DNA of 64,000 nt from Nocardioides sp. HDW12B (lineage in GTDB: Bacteria > Actinomycetota > Actinomycetes > Propionibacteriales > Nocardioidaceae): positions 1,178,001 to 1,242,000 of the forward strand of contig NZ_CP049867.1 of the NCBI RefSeq assembly GCF_011299595.1, read 5' to 3'. The translations under genes and the position numbers were made by a program. Below, in pieces: positions 17,330-25,343 of this stretch; within the stretch, counting starts at the first letter, position 1; each line of letters opens with the position of its first letter. The notes under the pieces are model-generated. The model searched no databases, was not told the DNA's origin, and worked only from the letters and a program-made list of their open reading frames with translations.

Positions 17330-18655
17330 ATGACACGCCCACGGCGGCTGACCGACGTGGGACGCGTCCTCCGGGCTGCGGATGCCGCCTCACCCGTCGA
17401 CGCCGTCGAGTCCGTCGCACGCGAGCTGGGTGCGGCCCTCGACGCGACCGACGTCTCCTTCCTCATCACCGACCTGTCGGGCCGCGCTCTGGTCCGCCTG
17501 GCCCACGTGGTGCCGAGTGGCCGGTCGGCCGACGACCGGGCGCTGGAGCACGGCGAGCGACGCGACGACGAGGAGTCGGCGACCGTGCTGCCCTTCGACG
17601 GCGGACCCCTGGAGCAGGCAGTCCGCGCCCAGTCGGTGCAGGTGCTCGCCCCCACGTCGCAGGCCGGTCAGGAGCAGGTCGGGCTGTGGCGGGTGCTCGC
17701 CCCGGTCACCGAGCGGGGTGAGTCGATCGGCCTGCTCGAGCTGTTCCTGCCCGAGGAGCCTGACGACGACGTGGTCGCGGAGGTCGCGCAGGTGGCGCAC
17801 CTCCTCGCGTTCGTCGTCGTCGCGAACCGGCGCCACACCGACCTGTTCGAGTGGGGCCAGCGCAGCCGCACCTTCAGCCTCTCGGCCGAGATCCAGCAGC
17901 GTCTGCTGCCCGAGGCCCGCACCTGCGAAGCGTCGTCATTCACGCTCGCGGGGTGGCTGGAGCCGGCCGCCCGCATCGGTGGGGACACCTTCGACTACAG
18001 CCTGGCCCGCGACCAGCTGCACCTGTCGCTGACCGACGCCATGGGTCACGGAGTCGACGCCGCGCTGACCGCGAGCGTGTGCCTGGCCGGGCTCCGCGGG
18101 GCCCGACGTCGCGGGCTGTCGCTGGTCGAGCAGTCGCGCGTCACCAACGACGCGCTGGCCACGCACGCGGTGAACTGCGACGGCGACGACTTCGTGACCG
18201 GTCTCGTCGGACGCCTCGAGCTGCGGACGGGGCACCTGGAGATGGTCAACGCCGGCCACGTGGCGCCGTACCTCCTGCGGGGCACGGAGCTGGTCCACGT
18301 CGACCTCCGGGTGGACCTGCCCTTCGGGATGTTCGTGGAGACCTCCTACGGCAGCAGCGGCGTCACGCTCCAGCCCGGCGACCGGCTCGTGCTGGTCACC
18401 GACGGCATGCTCGAGCGCAACGTCGCCACCGTCGACGTGCCCGGTGCCATCAAGGACACGGCGGGCCTGCACCCGCGCGAGGTCGTGCGCGCACTGGCCG
18501 ACAGCGCCCTGACCGCGGCCGGACAGGCGCTGGAGGACGACGCGACGGTGCTGTGCCTGGACTGGCACGGGGAGCACGCCGGGACGCGGGCCGCGGTGTC
18601 GGGTGCCGATCCGGACCGGGCCAGCGTCCCCCTCGAGGCGGGCCCGGAGAGCTGA
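17330..18655 (+). CDS. GAF-PP2C (SpoIIE/RsbU-type) phosphatase
   Basis: A 441-residue soluble protein. ATG at 17330 is chosen; the frame stays open upstream through antisense sequence of the neighbour. Residues about 20-170 look like a GAF sensor domain. Residues about 185-415 are the phosphatase: QQRLLPEA linker, GWLEPAARIGGDTFDY, LTDAMGHGVDAAL, MVNAGHVAPYLL, LVTDGMLERN and DDATVLCLDW with the metal-binding Asp residues. It probably dephosphorylates an anti-anti-sigma STAS protein. It is unlinked to the stressosome operon but could feed the same pathway. Confidence 0.88.
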   Translation: MTRPRRLTDVGRVLRAADAASPVDAVESVARELGAALDATDVSFLITDLSGRALVRLAHVVPSGRSADDRALEHGERRDDEESATVLPFDGGPLEQAVRAQSVQVLAPTSQAGQEQVGLWRVLAPVTERGESIGLLELFLPEEPDDDVVAEVAQVAHLLAFVVVANRRHTDLFEWGQRSRTFSLSAEIQQRLLPEARTCEASSFTLAGWLEPAARIGGDTFDYSLARDQLHLSLTDAMGHGVDAALTASVCLAGLRGARRRGLSLVEQSRVTNDALATHAVNCDGDDFVTGLVGRLELRTGHLEMVNAGHVAPYLLRGTELVHVDLRVDLPFGMFVETSYGSSGVTLQPGDRLVLVTDGMLERNVATVDVPGAIKDTAGLHPREVVRALADSALTAAGQALEDDATVLCLDWHGEHAGTRAAVSGADPDRASVPLEAGPES

Positions 18656-18662
18656 CCGGCGG

Positions 18663-20240
18663 CTACCAGCAGGTCCGTCCGGAGCAGTCGGCGAGCTGGT
18701 CGAGCCGCGCCGAGAGCCGGGCCACGACGGCGGCGTACGACGGGTCGGCGGCGACGTTGACGAGCTGCGCCGGGTCCCGCGCGCGGTCGTAGAGCTCCTG
18801 GAACCCGCTGGTGTAGCGGACGTAGGTGAAGCGGCTCGACCGGACGCCGCGCCACCACCACGGCACGTTCCGCGTGCTGGCCTGGATCAGGTAGGTGGGG
18901 TAGCCGCCCCCACCGCGGCGCAGGGTCCCGAGCATCGACCGGCCGTCGAGGACCCGGTCCTGGGAGCGCGCGTCCGCGAGGTCGAGGATCGTGGGCGCCA
19001 GGTCCACGAGGCCGTACTGCGCGCCGCGCACCTCGCCGTCGGGCAGCCCGGGGCCCCGGGCGAGGAAGGGCACCTTCAACGACTCCTCGTAGGGCAGGTT
19101 CTTGCCGTGCATCCGGTGCTCGCCGAGGAGGTAGCCGTTGTCGGAGGTGAACGCCACGACGGTGTCGTCCAGCTCGCCGGCCTCCTCCAGGGAGGCGACG
19201 ATCCGGGCGACCTGCTCGTCGAGGGCGGCCAGCGATCGGACCCGGGCGCGGTGGTCGGTGCGGGCGCGGTCGGGCGGCAGCAGCCGCTCGCGGGTGACCC
19301 ACAGGGGCTTGTCGCTCACGTCCACCTCGTTGAACGACGGGTTGTCCAGGCTGGGCGGCTCCACCGAGGCAAACAGGTCGCGGTGCCGCGGTGCCACCCC
19401 GGGCGGGCGCCACCCGGCGGGCGACATCCGGTTGTGCGGTGCCACCGGGGCGACCCAGAGGAAGAACGGGACGTCGTCGCGGGAGAAGCGGCGGATGGTC
19501 GTCCGTGCGTACCGTCCGATCACGTCGGTGGAGTAGCCGCGGGGATAGGTGCGCGGCGAGCCGTCGTTGAAGAGGGTGAAGCCGACGTAGCGGTAGACGT
19601 CGCGGAGCAGCGGGTTGAACACCGTCCACCCGATCTGCCGGCCGGGGGCGAGCTCCCAGCCGTTGAGGTACTTGCCGACGAAGGCGGTGCGGTAGCCCGC
19701 GTCCCGCAGCCAGGCGCCGAGGGTGTCGTGCGGCCGGAGCAGGGCCTGGTGGCCGCCGTAGCGGCCGTCGTTGTCGTGCACCCCGTTGTTGTGCGCGTAC
19801 TGCCCGGTGAGGATCTCCGCACGCGCCGGGCAGCAGATCGGGTGGTTGCTCAGGAAGCTGGTGAGGCGGACGCCGGCGCCGCCGAGCAGCCGCCGGGTCC
19901 GCGGCATCCAGCGCAGGTCGGTCGCCGCCATGTCGTCGGCGGTGATCAGCACGACGTTCGGTCGCTGCGCCGGCGGTACGCCGTCCCGGGGCGGGGTCGG
20001 CTCGGCGCGCGCCACCCACCGCGGCTCCACCGGCGCGGGCTCGGCGGCGAGGCCCGCCGCCCGGGCCACGACCAGAGGAGCCGGCTCGTCGAGCAGCCCC
20101 CGGGGGACCAGCAGGGCACCGGACACGACGAGACCGGCGACCACGAGCCCGGTGACGACGGCGGCGCGGAGGGCGCGTGGTCGGCCCGGGGGCGTGGGCC
20201 CCCCTGGCTCGTGCGGACGAGACGCCTCCGACATCGTCAT
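18663..20240 (-). CDS. Type I sulfatase, membrane-anchored or exported
   Basis: A protein of 525 residues with an N-terminal hydrophobic helix at about residues 25-47 after a positively charged start. The alkaline-phosphatase-like sulfatase core follows: metal site PNVVLITADDMAATDLRWMP (D102, D103) and CCPARAEILTG (C136-x-P-x-R), where C136 would be converted to formylglycine. VGKYLNGWE, APHNRM, FTSDNGYLLGEHRMHGKN and YDRARDP complete the family. Substrates of such N-acetylglucosamine-6-sulfatase-like enzymes are sulfated glycans; specificity is not predictable. A gagggg ribosome site supports the ATG at 20240. No formylglycine-generating enzyme is in the window. Confidence 0.9.
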   Translation of the reverse strand: MTMSEASRPHEPGGPTPPGRPRALRAAVVTGLVVAGLVVSGALLVPRGLLDEPAPLVVARAAGLAAEPAPVEPRWVARAEPTPPRDGVPPAQRPNVVLITADDMAATDLRWMPRTRRLLGGAGVRLTSFLSNHPICCPARAEILTGQYAHNNGVHDNDGRYGGHQALLRPHDTLGAWLRDAGYRTAFVGKYLNGWELAPGRQIGWTVFNPLLRDVYRYVGFTLFNDGSPRTYPRGYSTDVIGRYARTTIRRFSRDDVPFFLWVAPVAPHNRMSPAGWRPPGVAPRHRDLFASVEPPSLDNPSFNEVDVSDKPLWVTRERLLPPDRARTDHRARVRSLAALDEQVARIVASLEEAGELDDTVVAFTSDNGYLLGEHRMHGKNLPYEESLKVPFLARGPGLPDGEVRGAQYGLVDLAPTILDLADARSQDRVLDGRSMLGTLRRGGGGYPTYLIQASTRNVPWWWRGVRSSRFTYVRYTSGFQELYDRARDPAQLVNVAADPSYAAVVARLSARLDQLADCSGRTCW

Positions 20241-20347
20241 CGACCACCCCTCGCGTCGATGTCCTCACCGCCAGGATGGGCCGGTCACCCGACAGGGGGG
20301 AGGGTCGATGGTCCTCGGCGGGAGTGACGCAGGGCAGACGTGCAGAC

Positions 20348-20389
20348 GGCCGGCAGGTGGGCGCCCGGGAGGGCGCTCAGCTGCCGGCC
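20348..20389. terminator. Hairpin downstream of the first RTX-like gene
   Basis: Arms 20348-20356 and 20381-20389 (nine perfect pairs) enclose an inner GCGCCC/GGGCGC stem (20361-20366 and 20371-20376). It begins 19 bases beyond the stop of the minus-strand gene ending at 20409, fitting its terminator. Confidence 0.5.
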
Positions 20390-20408
20390 GGTGGCCTGCG
20401 GTCCCGCG

Positions 20409-21278
20409 TCAGGAGCGCGAGCGGCTCACGCTCTCGCACGCGAGGACCTTGTCGGTGCTCTTGGCCTCGGCCGTGTCGGAGCCGGCGCCGCAGCTGACCT
20501 TGTCGCGTCCCTCGCCGGCGTACAGCTTGTCGTGGCCGGCGAGCCCGATGAGGATGTCGTCGCCCGTGCCGCCGTAGATGACGTCCTGGCCGTCCACGCC
20601 GACCAGGTAGTCGCCGTCGGCGCCACCGTCGATCCAGTCGTCGCCGATGTTGGTGCGCAGCCAGTCACGACCGGCGCCACCGCTCGCGCGGTCGTTGTCC
20701 TGGGCGCCGTTGACGAAGTCGGCGCCGTCGCCGGTCAGGGCCACGTCGTGCCCCCGGTCGCCGAGGAACGAGATCTCGAACCGGTCCGAGAGGGCGCTGG
20801 AGTCGATGGTGTCGTTGCCCAGCCGCGGCCAGACCTCGATGAGCATGGGGGCGGAGTCGGCGAACTTCGACGCGATCGTGCAGGTGGCGCCGACGCCCTG
20901 GGGCACGTTGATGCTGGTGCACGAGGGGTCGAGGTACTTCCAGGACGCGGTGCCGGTGTCGACGAACCGCACCTGGCCGTTGCTCTGCGTGATGGTGGTG
21001 TTGTTGTTCTGCTGACCGCCACGGAACAGCAGGCCGTGCTCGGTGCGGTTGACCATCGCCTGGTTCTTCAGCGGCACCACGCCGCCGATGTTGATCGACT
21101 GCACGAACGGCCGCGACGGACCGATGCCGGGCCACGGCGAGGTGGACCGCGGCAGGTCGAGCGTGGGGTCGTGGTACTCCTCCGCCTGGGCGGGGGCGCT
21201 GGTGCTGACGAGGCCGGCGGCGAGCGCGGACAGGGCCACGAGTGCGGTGCCGGTGCGCGCGAAGATGGTGCGAGACAT
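20409..21278 (-). CDS. Secreted RTX-like calcium-binding repeat protein (paralog A)
   Basis: A 289-residue exported protein. The start at 21278 has a gggagga ribosome site and opens a typical signal peptide cut near APAQAEE. Residues about 40-150 are a unique domain with two Cys. Residues about 165-275 carry degenerate hemolysin-type nonapeptide repeats such as GGAGRDWL, GGADGDYL, GGTGDDIL, and a final Cys pair (VSCGAG, VLACES). RTX repeats bind calcium outside the cell. It is clearly paralogous to the gene at 24458 in order and wording (EIWPRLG/EVWPRLG, DFVNGAQD). It is too short to be a toxin and no type I secretion genes are near; Sec export is likely. Confidence 0.88.
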   Translation of the reverse strand: MSRTIFARTGTALVALSALAAGLVSTSAPAQAEEYHDPTLDLPRSTSPWPGIGPSRPFVQSINIGGVVPLKNQAMVNRTEHGLLFRGGQQNNNTTITQSNGQVRFVDTGTASWKYLDPSCTSINVPQGVGATCTIASKFADSAPMLIEVWPRLGNDTIDSSALSDRFEISFLGDRGHDVALTGDGADFVNGAQDNDRASGGAGRDWLRTNIGDDWIDGGADGDYLVGVDGQDVIYGGTGDDILIGLAGHDKLYAGEGRDKVSCGAGSDTAEAKSTDKVLACESVSRSRS

Positions 21279-21318
21279 TGGTTCCTCCCAGATCAAGACT
21301 CTTGTCCTGACTGTAGGT

Positions 21319-21381
21319 GACCAAGGTCCCGAGTGGGACAAGTTGCCCGAACTCGCGAAATTCTCGACTAGACCGGTCCGC
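21319..21381 (-). promoter_or_regulatory. Paired boxes upstream of RTX-like paralog A
   Basis: On the minus strand, gcggaccggtctagtcgag lies at 21381-21363 (85-103 bases before the ATG) and tcgggaccttggtc at 21332-21319. The first box sits at exactly the same distance from the start as its copy before paralog B (24355-24373). The second resembles mycobacterial DevR/DosR boxes (GGGAC-N4-GTCCC type). Function is inferred. Confidence 0.45.
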
Positions 21382-21475
21382 TAGCGTCGAGACCTTACCC
21401 GGTCGCGCCGGGGTGCCCGAGCGGCCCCCGCGGATCGCCGTCCCCCCACCCGCTACACCAGGCCGAGGAGCCCCC

Positions 21476-22231
21476 ATGTCCCAGCAGCGCCGACGCGGCG
21501 TCCGCGACGTCCCCGGAGCCCTGGCCCGCGGGCGTGCACGCGTCGCGGGCGTGGCCAAGCGCCGCTTCCCCAGCGTCGCCGTCACCGGCATGACCGGGGT
21601 GGGCAAGTCCGAGCTCGTCGACCACATGACCGGCCGCGCCCGCCCCGAGGGCGTGCCGGACGCGGGGTCCGCGGTGGTCGAGCGCCGGGTCCGCCGCGGC
21701 CGGCTGCTGCGCGGCTTCCGCTTCCGGGTGGTGCCCGGTGTCAACGCCGCCACCCGCCTCGGCGGGCTCGACGAGGTGTTCCACGACGCTCCCGTCGACG
21801 GGGTCCTGCACGTGGTGGCGAACGGTTACGCCACCGGGCGCCGTCCGGCCGGGACCACCGGGGCGGTGGTGGTGTCCCGCGAGGACCAGCTCGCCGCCGA
21901 GCTCGAGGACTGGACGGTCACCGCGCACCGCATCGCCTCGATGGCCGTCCGTCGCGAGCGGCCGACCTGGCTGGTCGTCGTGGTCACCAAGGTCGACCTC
22001 TTCGACGAGCCGGTCGAGGACGTCGTGACCCGCTACTCCCCGGGCAGCGGCACGGAGTTCGGCAACCGGCTCGACGAGCTCCGCGCACTCGCCGGTGCCG
22101 CCAAGCTGTCCGTCGACGTGCTGCCCGTGTGCAGCCACCTGGAGAAGGGCTCCGCGGTGTCGCGGTCGCAGCGCGACGCCTACCTCGCCGCCCTCGAGGC
22201 GCGCATGGCGCAGCTCTCCGGGCACGTCTGA
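21476..22231 (+). CDS. Small P-loop GTPase-like protein
   Basis: A protein of 251 residues, started at 21476 with a gagga ribosome site; the longer open frame upstream overlaps the divergent RTX promoter region. G1/Walker A is GMTGVGKSE (residues 38-46) and G4 is VTKVDLFDE (about residue 170). The G3 DxxG is not evident, so its hydrolytic status is uncertain. Such stand-alone GTPases resemble the DUF-type or YfjP-like predicted GTPases of actinomycetes. It converges with the CAP-domain gene, 32 bases between stops. No operon partner suggests a target. Confidence 0.75.
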   Translation: MSQQRRRGVRDVPGALARGRARVAGVAKRRFPSVAVTGMTGVGKSELVDHMTGRARPEGVPDAGSAVVERRVRRGRLLRGFRFRVVPGVNAATRLGGLDEVFHDAPVDGVLHVVANGYATGRRPAGTTGAVVVSREDQLAAELEDWTVTAHRIASMAVRRERPTWLVVVVTKVDLFDEPVEDVVTRYSPGSGTEFGNRLDELRALAGAAKLSVDVLPVCSHLEKGSAVSRSQRDAYLAALEARMAQLSGHV

Positions 22232-22263
22232 GGGTTGGCCCCCCCCGGGGACCGGGCGCCGGG

Positions 22264-23169
22264 TCAGCGGGGGTTGCCGAACATCTGCACCCAGTAGTGC
22301 CCGTACGGCGATCCCGCCACCTGGGCGTGACCGACGCCGAGGTGGACGTAGCTGCCCATCAGGTTGTGGCAGTGTCCGACGCTGGTCCGCCACCCCTCGA
22401 CGACCCTGGCCGGGGTGCTGTAGCCGGCCGCGATGTTCTCGCCGTAGCCGCGCCACGCGTAGCCCGCGGCGCTCGCCCGGTCGCCGGGGTCGTCGCCGGT
22501 GGGGGAGACGTGGTCGAAGAACCGCTCCTCGCCCATCCGGACCGCGTAGGCACGCGACGCCGTCGTCAGCTCCGGGCTCAGCTGCACCGGGGCCTTCGGT
22601 CCGTACGTCGTGCTGCCGCACGTCGTGCCACGGGCTCGGAGCTCGTTGGTCAGCCGCAGGACCTCGGCCTCGAAGGCCGTCGGGGTCCCGGCCGGGTCGG
22701 TCGGGGGGTCGGTCGGGGGATCGGTCGGCGGGTCGGTCGGCGGGTCGGTCGGGGGGTCGGTCGGCGCCGTGACCGTGACCGGCTGGCGTGCAGTGACGGC
22801 GCCCGCCGCCGTACGCGTGGCCGGGACCTTGACCCGCAGCGAGCCGCTGCGCGGCACGGCGGCCGCGACCAGGGTGGCCACCCCGCGCGCGTCCGTGCGG
22901 GTGCTCGCCAGTGTCTGCCACGTGAGGCTCCCGCCGGGACGGAGCTGCAGCAGCGCGCGCCGCTCGACGACGCGGCCGCCGGTCAGCACGGTGACGGCCC
23001 GGCGCACCTCGGTCGCGGGCGCGACGGTGGACGCGGTGGTGGACCAGCCGGTGACGCTCGTCCGCGTCGCGGCGACCGCCCCGGTGGGCGCGACGAGCAG
23101 CGGGGCGAGGGTGAGGCCGAGGAGCAGCGTCAGTGTCCTGCCTGCACGTGATGTCCGGTTTGTCCGCAT
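22264..23169 (-). CDS. Secreted CAP/SCP-domain protein with TDPP repeat linker
   Basis: A 301-residue exported protein with signal peptide (residues 1-34, cut near GAVAAT). Residues about 35-135 form a beta-rich module like bacterial surface Ig-type folds. Six TDP(P) units make a rigid linker (about 136-160). The C-terminal CAP domain (about 165-301) shows LSPELTTASRAYAVRMGE, FFDHVSPTG, GENIAAGY, VEGWRTSVGHCHNLM and GHYWVQMFG, including the His/Glu cavity residues of YkwD-type proteins. Bacterial CAP proteins are extracellular; their activity is poorly defined. Confidence 0.9.
   Translation of the reverse strand: MRTNRTSRAGRTLTLLLGLTLAPLLVAPTGAVAATRTSVTGWSTTASTVAPATEVRRAVTVLTGGRVVERRALLQLRPGGSLTWQTLASTRTDARGVATLVAAAVPRSGSLRVKVPATRTAAGAVTARQPVTVTAPTDPPTDPPTDPPTDPPTDPPTDPAGTPTAFEAEVLRLTNELRARGTTCGSTTYGPKAPVQLSPELTTASRAYAVRMGEERFFDHVSPTGDDPGDRASAAGYAWRGYGENIAAGYSTPARVVEGWRTSVGHCHNLMGSYVHLGVGHAQVAGSPYGHYWVQMFGNPR
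22695..22765. repeat. 12-bp tandem repeat encoding TDPP units
   Basis: About six near-identical 12-base copies of gtcggtcggggg (plus-strand view) encode the Thr-Asp-Pro-Pro linker of the CAP-domain protein. The units vary only at third codon positions. Such tracts change length by slippage; this is a coding microsatellite, not a CRISPR array. Confidence 0.85.
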
Positions 23170-23248
23170 CGCACCACGGTAGGTCGCTCCCGGCCCGCCC
23201 CGGGCGGGTTCGGCGAAGAACGCGCCGTCGGGGTGGGGGCCGCGGTGG

Positions 23249-24286
23249 TCAGGAGGTGCGGTGGGGGTCCTCGCCGACCTGGACGACGAGCTTGCCGAAG
23301 TTCGCCCCCGTCAGCAGCCCCCGGAACGCCTCGGGCGCGTTCTCGAGACCCTGCACGACGTCCTCGCGGTAGTGGACCGCACCGGTCGCGAGCCAGCCCG
23401 TCATGTCGCGCACGAAGTCGCGGCCGTGGGTGCGCAGGAACTCGTCCTGGATGAAGCCGCGCACGGTGAGGCTGCGGCGCAGCACCAGCCCCAGGAAGCC
23501 GGGGAGGCGGTCCGGACCCTCGGGCACCTCGGTGGCGTTGTAGCCCGAGACCAGTCCGCACACCGGGATGCGGGCGTACTTGTTGACGTGGCGCAGGACC
23601 TGCTTGGTCACCTCGCCGCCGACGTTCTCGAAGTAGACGTCGATGCCGTCCGGCACGGCGGCCGCGAGGTCCTCGGCGAACGTGGGGGAGCGGTGGTCGA
23701 CGGCGGCGTCGAAGCCGAACTCGTCGAGCAGGGCCGCGCACTTCTCCGCACCGCCGGCGATGCCGACGGCGCGGGCGCCGCGGGCCCTGGCGATCTGTCC
23801 GACCGCGGACCCCACGGGGCCGGTGGCCGCGGCGACCACGACGGTCTCGCCGGCCTGGGGCCGACCGATCTCGAGCAGGCCGGCGTAGGCGGTGAAGCCC
23901 GGCATGCCGAGCACGCCGAGAGCCGTGGAGACCGGGGCCTGGGCGGGGTCCAGCCGGCGCAGGCCGGTGCCGTCGCTGATGGCGCGGGTCTGCCACCCGG
24001 AGTAGGACAGCACCCAGTCGCCCTCGTTCCAGTCCTCCGAGCGCGAATCCTCGACCTGGCAGACGGTGCCTCCGACGAGCAGCCCGCCCACCGGCACGGG
24101 GTCGGCGTACGACGGCGCGTCGCTCATGCGACCGCGCATGTAGGGGTCGAGGGAGAGGTAGACGACGCGCAGCAGGACCTGTCCCTCCTCGAGGGCGGGG
24201 AGCTCCTCCTCGACGACTCCGAAGGTGGCGTCGTCGGGCGTCCCGACGGGGCGTTGGGCGAGTCGGACCTGGGTGGTGGTGGGCAT
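23249..24286 (-). CDS. NADP-dependent zinc-free medium-chain oxidoreductase
   Basis: A 345-residue member of the leukotriene B4 dehydrogenase/prostaglandin reductase group (CurA-like). It has DPYMRGRM near residue 55, the nucleotide-binding AATGPVGSAVGQIARARGAR, VDHRSPTF and YFENVGGEV. No zinc ligands are present. These enzymes reduce the double bond of alpha,beta-unsaturated ketones and aldehydes with NADPH. It stands alone between the CAP gene and the second RTX-like gene. Confidence 0.9.
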   Translation of the reverse strand: MPTTTQVRLAQRPVGTPDDATFGVVEEELPALEEGQVLLRVVYLSLDPYMRGRMSDAPSYADPVPVGGLLVGGTVCQVEDSRSEDWNEGDWVLSYSGWQTRAISDGTGLRRLDPAQAPVSTALGVLGMPGFTAYAGLLEIGRPQAGETVVVAAATGPVGSAVGQIARARGARAVGIAGGAEKCAALLDEFGFDAAVDHRSPTFAEDLAAAVPDGIDVYFENVGGEVTKQVLRHVNKYARIPVCGLVSGYNATEVPEGPDRLPGFLGLVLRRSLTVRGFIQDEFLRTHGRDFVRDMTGWLATGAVHYREDVVQGLENAPEAFRGLLTGANFGKLVVQVGEDPHRTS

Positions 24287-24354
24287 CGTTCCAGCATGCC
24301 GGGAGGGCGGGCGCCGCTCCCCGGTGGGGGGTCGGCCGCGGGGTCGGGCTGGGG

Positions 24355-24426
24355 GCGGACCGGTCTGGACCGGGATCCGACGATGTGATCAGATGCAGAG
24401 GTCCCGGGCGATTCGGGACCTTAGTC
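24355..24426 (+). promoter_or_regulatory. Paired boxes upstream of RTX-like paralog B
   Basis: gcggaccggtctggaccgg at 24355-24373 lies 85-103 bases before the GTG start, the same distance as in paralog A. tcgggaccttagtc at 24413-24426 is the second box and matches the DevR/DosR half-site pattern on its left side. Sequence between the boxes is not conserved between the paralogs. Confidence 0.45.
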
Positions 24427-24457
24427 TGGGGTCTTACGTCGCATTTGGGAGGATGCC

Positions 24458-25261
24458 GTGCTCACTCGTTCTGCTCGAATCACGCTCGCCGTGGCCGCCC
24501 TCGGGGCCGCCACCGTCTCCGGCGCCGCACTGCCGGGAGCCGCCCAGGCGGCCGGCAGCGAACCGCCGAAGGCACTGCTGGGCAACGGTCCCACCCCGAT
24601 CCCGCTGAAGAACGCCGCGATGATCTCGCGCACCGAGTGGGGCTACCGCTACATCGCCGGCCAGCAGCACTCCGACCTGACCGTGCGCCTGGTGGACGGC
24701 AACCTCGTCTACACCGACCGCGGCACCCGCGAGCTGCGCGACATCCCCGGCACCTGCAGCCGCCGGTCCGTCGACGTCGGCATCCAGGCGGTCTGCTCCG
24801 TGCCGGCGCAGTACGACAGCGCCAACAGCATGTTCCTCGAGATCTGGCCGCGCCTGGGCGACGACACCGTCGACGGTTCGTCGTTGCCGAACACCTTCCG
24901 CATGTGGGTGCTGGGCGACCGCGGACGCGACGTCGTGCGGACCGGGGCCGGCAACGACTTCGTCAACGGCGCCCAGGACGCCGACAAGGCCTGGGGCGGC
25001 GGCGGCAACGACTGGCTGCGCACCGGCATCGGCGACGACACCCTCGTCGGCGAGGGCGGTGACGACAAGCTCGTCGGGGTCGACGGCAACGACACCATCG
25101 ACGGCGGGGAGGGTGACGACCGCGTCGGCGGCGGCCCGGGCAGCGACCACCTGACCGCCGGCGGTGGTCAGGACCTCGTCGCCTGCGGCGGCGGGCCCGA
25201 CAACGCCTGGGTGGACTCCGCGGACCGCACCACCGAGTGCGAGTCGGTCGCCCGCTCCTGA
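24458..25261 (+). CDS. Secreted RTX-like calcium-binding repeat protein (paralog B)
   Basis: A 267-residue exported protein (GTG start after tttgggagga). Signal peptide residues 1-31 end near AAQAAGS. The layout copies the gene at 20409: a Cys-containing domain (about 40-135, CSRRSVDVGIQAVC), EIWPRLGDDTVDGS, then nonapeptide calcium-binding repeats (GAGNDFVNG, GGGGNDWL, GEGGDDKL, GGEGDDRV, GGGPGSDHL) and a closing Cys pair (VACGGG, TECES). Its repeats are closer to consensus than those of paralog A. Extracellular calcium binding is the family role; the partner or ligand is unknown. Confidence 0.88.
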   Translation: MLTRSARITLAVAALGAATVSGAALPGAAQAAGSEPPKALLGNGPTPIPLKNAAMISRTEWGYRYIAGQQHSDLTVRLVDGNLVYTDRGTRELRDIPGTCSRRSVDVGIQAVCSVPAQYDSANSMFLEIWPRLGDDTVDGSSLPNTFRMWVLGDRGRDVVRTGAGNDFVNGAQDADKAWGGGGNDWLRTGIGDDTLVGEGGDDKLVGVDGNDTIDGGEGDDRVGGGPGSDHLTAGGGQDLVACGGGPDNAWVDSADRTTECESVARS

Positions 25262-25343
25262 TCGGCGACGCCCGCGGCCGACCCGACCCGGCGGGGCGGT
25301 CGCGGCCCGGCCCGGGGTTGCGCCTGCGACCTAGGGTCGGACC

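Noticed and set aside
22695-22765. Tandem 12-base repeats as a possible CRISPR
   Set aside because: Units are contiguous without spacers and encode TDPP repeats inside the CAP-domain protein.
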